Assembly (NCBI GenBank): GCA_003241215.1
Contig: QFOL01000212.1
Coordinates: forward strand, 1-6,866
DNA length: 6,866 bases
Source: Agrobacterium fabrum
Lineage (GTDB): Bacteria > Pseudomonadota > Alphaproteobacteria > Rhizobiales > Rhizobiaceae
Direction of reading: 5' to 3'
A program made the position numbers and the translations under genes. The notes under the pieces were generated by a model. That model did not search any database. It worked only from the letters and a program-made list of their open reading frames with translations, and was not told the origin of the DNA. Positions 5,584 to 6,866 of this stretch are shown here, piece after piece (the first letter of the stretch is position 1; each line of letters starts with the position of its first letter).

Positions 5584-6354
5584 ATGTGCCGCCTCTTTGC
5601 CTATTCCGGTAAACCCGTCTGGCTCGACAGCCTGCTGATCGAGCCGGAAGCATCGCTGGTCAGCCAGTCCATGGCCGCAAGGGAAGCGAAAACCGTCGTC
5701 AACGGCGATGGCTGCGGCCTTGGCTGGTATGGCGAACGCGGAACGCCCGGCGTCTTTCGCGACACTAGGCCCGCATGGTCGGATGCCAACCTCGCAGCAC
5801 TCTGCCACCAGCTCCGCTCGGGCATGTTCATGGCCCATGTCCGCTCCGCCACGTCAGGCGAGGTTTCCCGCGCCAACTGCCACCCCTTTGTGCATGGTCG
5901 GCACCTGTTCATGCATAACGGCCAGATCGGCGGTTACGAGCAGATCAGGCGCGATATCGATTCCCTCATTCCCGACGATATCTATGCATCCCGGCGCGGC
6001 ACCGGCGACAGCGAAGCCATCTTCCTCATCGCCGCCGGCCTTGGCCTCGATGCCGATCCGGTGCGCGCTATTTCTACCGCGCTGCACCTCTGTCAGGAAA
6101 AGATGCTCGCGGCGGGGGTTTCTTCCGCCTTGCGCTTCAGTGCCGTACTGATGGACGGTGATTGCGTGCACGCCTTCCGCTGGTCGAGCGATGACAAGCC
6201 GCCGACGCTCTACTGGCGCGGGCTGGAAGAAGGCATTGCGCTGAGTTCGGAGCCCTTTTCCTTCGATTGCACCCCCTGGTGCGCCATTGCGCCGAATACC
6301 AGGGTGACGATCCAGGCCGGCGGAATGACGGTGGAACCGTTTCTCCTGCCGTAA
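5584..6354 (+). CDS. Class II glutamine amidotransferase-like protein (YafJ/EgtC-type)
   Basis: N-terminal-nucleophile amidotransferase/hydrolase, 256 aa, a stand-alone glutaminase domain without a synthase partner domain. Seen: MCRLFAYSG, where Met removal exposes the nucleophile Cys2; NGDGCGLGWY at 40-49; Arg87 in AHVRSAT; Asn112-Gly113 of the oxyanion hole in HNGQIGG; and Asp142 in GTGDSEAIF. These match the class II glutaminase residues (Cys1, Arg, Asn-Gly, Asp). Relatives include E. coli YafJ and the EgtC hydrolase of ergothioneine synthesis, so hydrolysis of a gamma-glutamyl or amide bond is likely. The start codon follows the racemase TGA with no spacing and no good ribosome site of its own, so it is probably translated by re-initiation. 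No ergothioneine genes are adjacent, so EgtC itself is not favoured. Substrate unknown. Confidence 0.9.
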   Translation: MCRLFAYSGKPVWLDSLLIEPEASLVSQSMAAREAKTVVNGDGCGLGWYGERGTPGVFRDTRPAWSDANLAALCHQLRSGMFMAHVRSATSGEVSRANCHPFVHGRHLFMHNGQIGGYEQIRRDIDSLIPDDIYASRRGTGDSEAIFLIAAGLGLDADPVRAISTALHLCQEKMLAAGVSSALRFSAVLMDGDCVHAFRWSSDDKPPTLYWRGLEEGIALSSEPFSFDCTPWCAIAPNTRVTIQAGGMTVEPFLLP

Positions 6355-6783
6355 ACGATGACCGAAAACGGTACTCATACCCGCACCCACCGCAGGTCGG
6401 CGCGGCGGCGGAGCTGTCTCATTTATTTTCATTGAATTTTCGCAGGCGTGAAGGCTAGTGTGTGATCCGATAGTTCGAAACAGATTTCAGGACCGGTGAA
6501 CCACTTCAGAAGTATTGCAGCCTCTTTCCCTTTTCTGACCGATGCCCGGCATCGCAAAGACCAAGCAGATCCGTCGAAGAACGGCGCACACAGGCGATCG
6601 ATGCCTTCGGCGATCCTTTGAGCGCCGAGAAAAACACTTATTTTTCATTGCGCTAAGCTGTTCAATTTTCCGAAAAAATTGCTGTTGCCACGCCTCCATA
6701 TCGATGCATAAACTGGCATCAGCAAAGGCAAGCCGGATCGACCTCATCAGACCCTCTCCTCCCACCAAGGTGCTGACCGACCA
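6355..6783. other. Gene-poor AT-richer intergenic stretch
   Basis: About 430 bases with no convincing gene. Reading frames here have rare-codon, arginine/cysteine-rich translations and little third-position GC bias. I see a short AT hairpin (caatttt at 6663-6669 with aaaattg at 6675-6681) and a 6-bp GC stem (6607-6612 with 6623-6628). Neither is followed directly by a T-run, and no clear terminator follows the amidotransferase gene. A small RNA or promoter region is possible but not shown. Confidence 0.5.
6685..6712 (+). promoter_or_regulatory. Weak promoter candidate for the rightmost gene
   Basis: TTGCCA (6685-6690) and CATAAA (6707-6712), separated by 16 bases, match four of six bases at each box and would start transcription near 6719, about 65 bases before the ATG at 6784. 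Such matches are common by chance in an AT-richer stretch. Confidence 0.25.
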
Positions 6784-6866
6784 ATGATCAATAATCTTAA
6801 CGCCGCCGATCTTCCCCGCCCCGCCCCGCGCAGTTCCAACCCGGAAATCATGGCGTCGGAAATCAT
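6784..6866 (+). CDS. Start of an unrecognised protein, truncated by the window end
   Basis: An ATG at 6784 opens a frame that continues to the window edge. It encodes 27 visible residues beginning MINNLNAADLPRPAPRSSNP, with a proline-rich stretch. Third codon positions become G/C-rich after the first few codons, as in the real genes of the window, unlike the preceding stretch. AAGGTG (6768-6773) is a possible ribosome site ten bases upstream. An in-frame ATG at 6850 is an alternative start. Too little is visible to name a family. Confidence 0.4.
   Translation, partial: MINNLNAADLPRPAPRSSNPEIMASEI

Noticed and set aside
4843..5838. Minus-strand open frame (331 codons) opposite the racemase
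   Set aside because: It spans antisense across the racemase and into the amidotransferase gene, both of which have intact catalytic motifs; no domain is visible in the antisense product.
6359..6373. accg-aaaa-cggt hairpin after the amidotransferase gene as a terminator
   Set aside because: The stem is only 4 bp (6361-6364 with 6369-6372) and no T-run follows.
6542..6787. Plus-strand 81-codon frame before the rightmost gene
   Set aside because: No ribosome site, Arg/Cys-rich translation and no third-position GC bias; it also overlaps the probable start of the next gene.

Overview
The window looks like chromosomal DNA of an alphaproteobacterium, most likely the Rhizobiaceae (Agrobacterium/Rhizobium type). 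The evidence is high GC with strong G/C preference at third codon positions, GTG starts behind purine-rich ribosome sites, and proteins typical of that group. This placement is by eye, not from a database search. I see no insertion sequence, CRISPR array, tRNA, rRNA or phage gene.

Left half (about 1-4222): a sugar-acid and sugar oxidation locus. A zinc-dependent L-idonate 5-dehydrogenase (idnD, minus strand) ends at a near-perfect intrinsic terminator. It diverges from an SDR gluconate 5-dehydrogenase (idnO, plus strand). The shared intergenic region holds a consensus -35 box and a perfect 16-bp LacI-type palindrome. Downstream of idnO come a hairpin terminator, then a beta-hydroxyacid dehydrogenase of the GarR/GlxR/3-hydroxyisobutyrate dehydrogenase family, then an aldose 1-epimerase-like protein. 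IdnD (idonate to 5-ketogluconate) and IdnO (5-ketogluconate to gluconate) would together convert L-idonate to D-gluconate. The other two could handle a further carbonyl acid and sugar anomers. No gluconate kinase, transporter or LacI regulator lies inside the window.

Right half (about 4241-6354): an amino-acid type locus. An Lrp/AsnC-family regulator (minus strand) converges on the epimerase gene and diverges from an aspartate/glutamate racemase-superfamily gene very like E. coli YgeA. The racemase stop codon directly abuts the start codon of a class II (N-terminal cysteine) glutamine amidotransferase-like gene, so the two are almost certainly co-translated. The regulator-racemase intergenic region holds a roughly 40-bp interrupted dyad that is a good candidate operator.

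Right end (6355-6866): about 430 bases without a convincing gene, more AT-rich than the rest, with a weak promoter candidate. After it comes the start of an unrecognised reading frame that runs off the window.

Nothing here is clearly a new defence or mobile system. The most noteworthy items are the racemase-amidotransferase pair with its regulator, the LacI-type operator, and a 12-bp inverted repeat that could hide the ribosome site of the epimerase gene.
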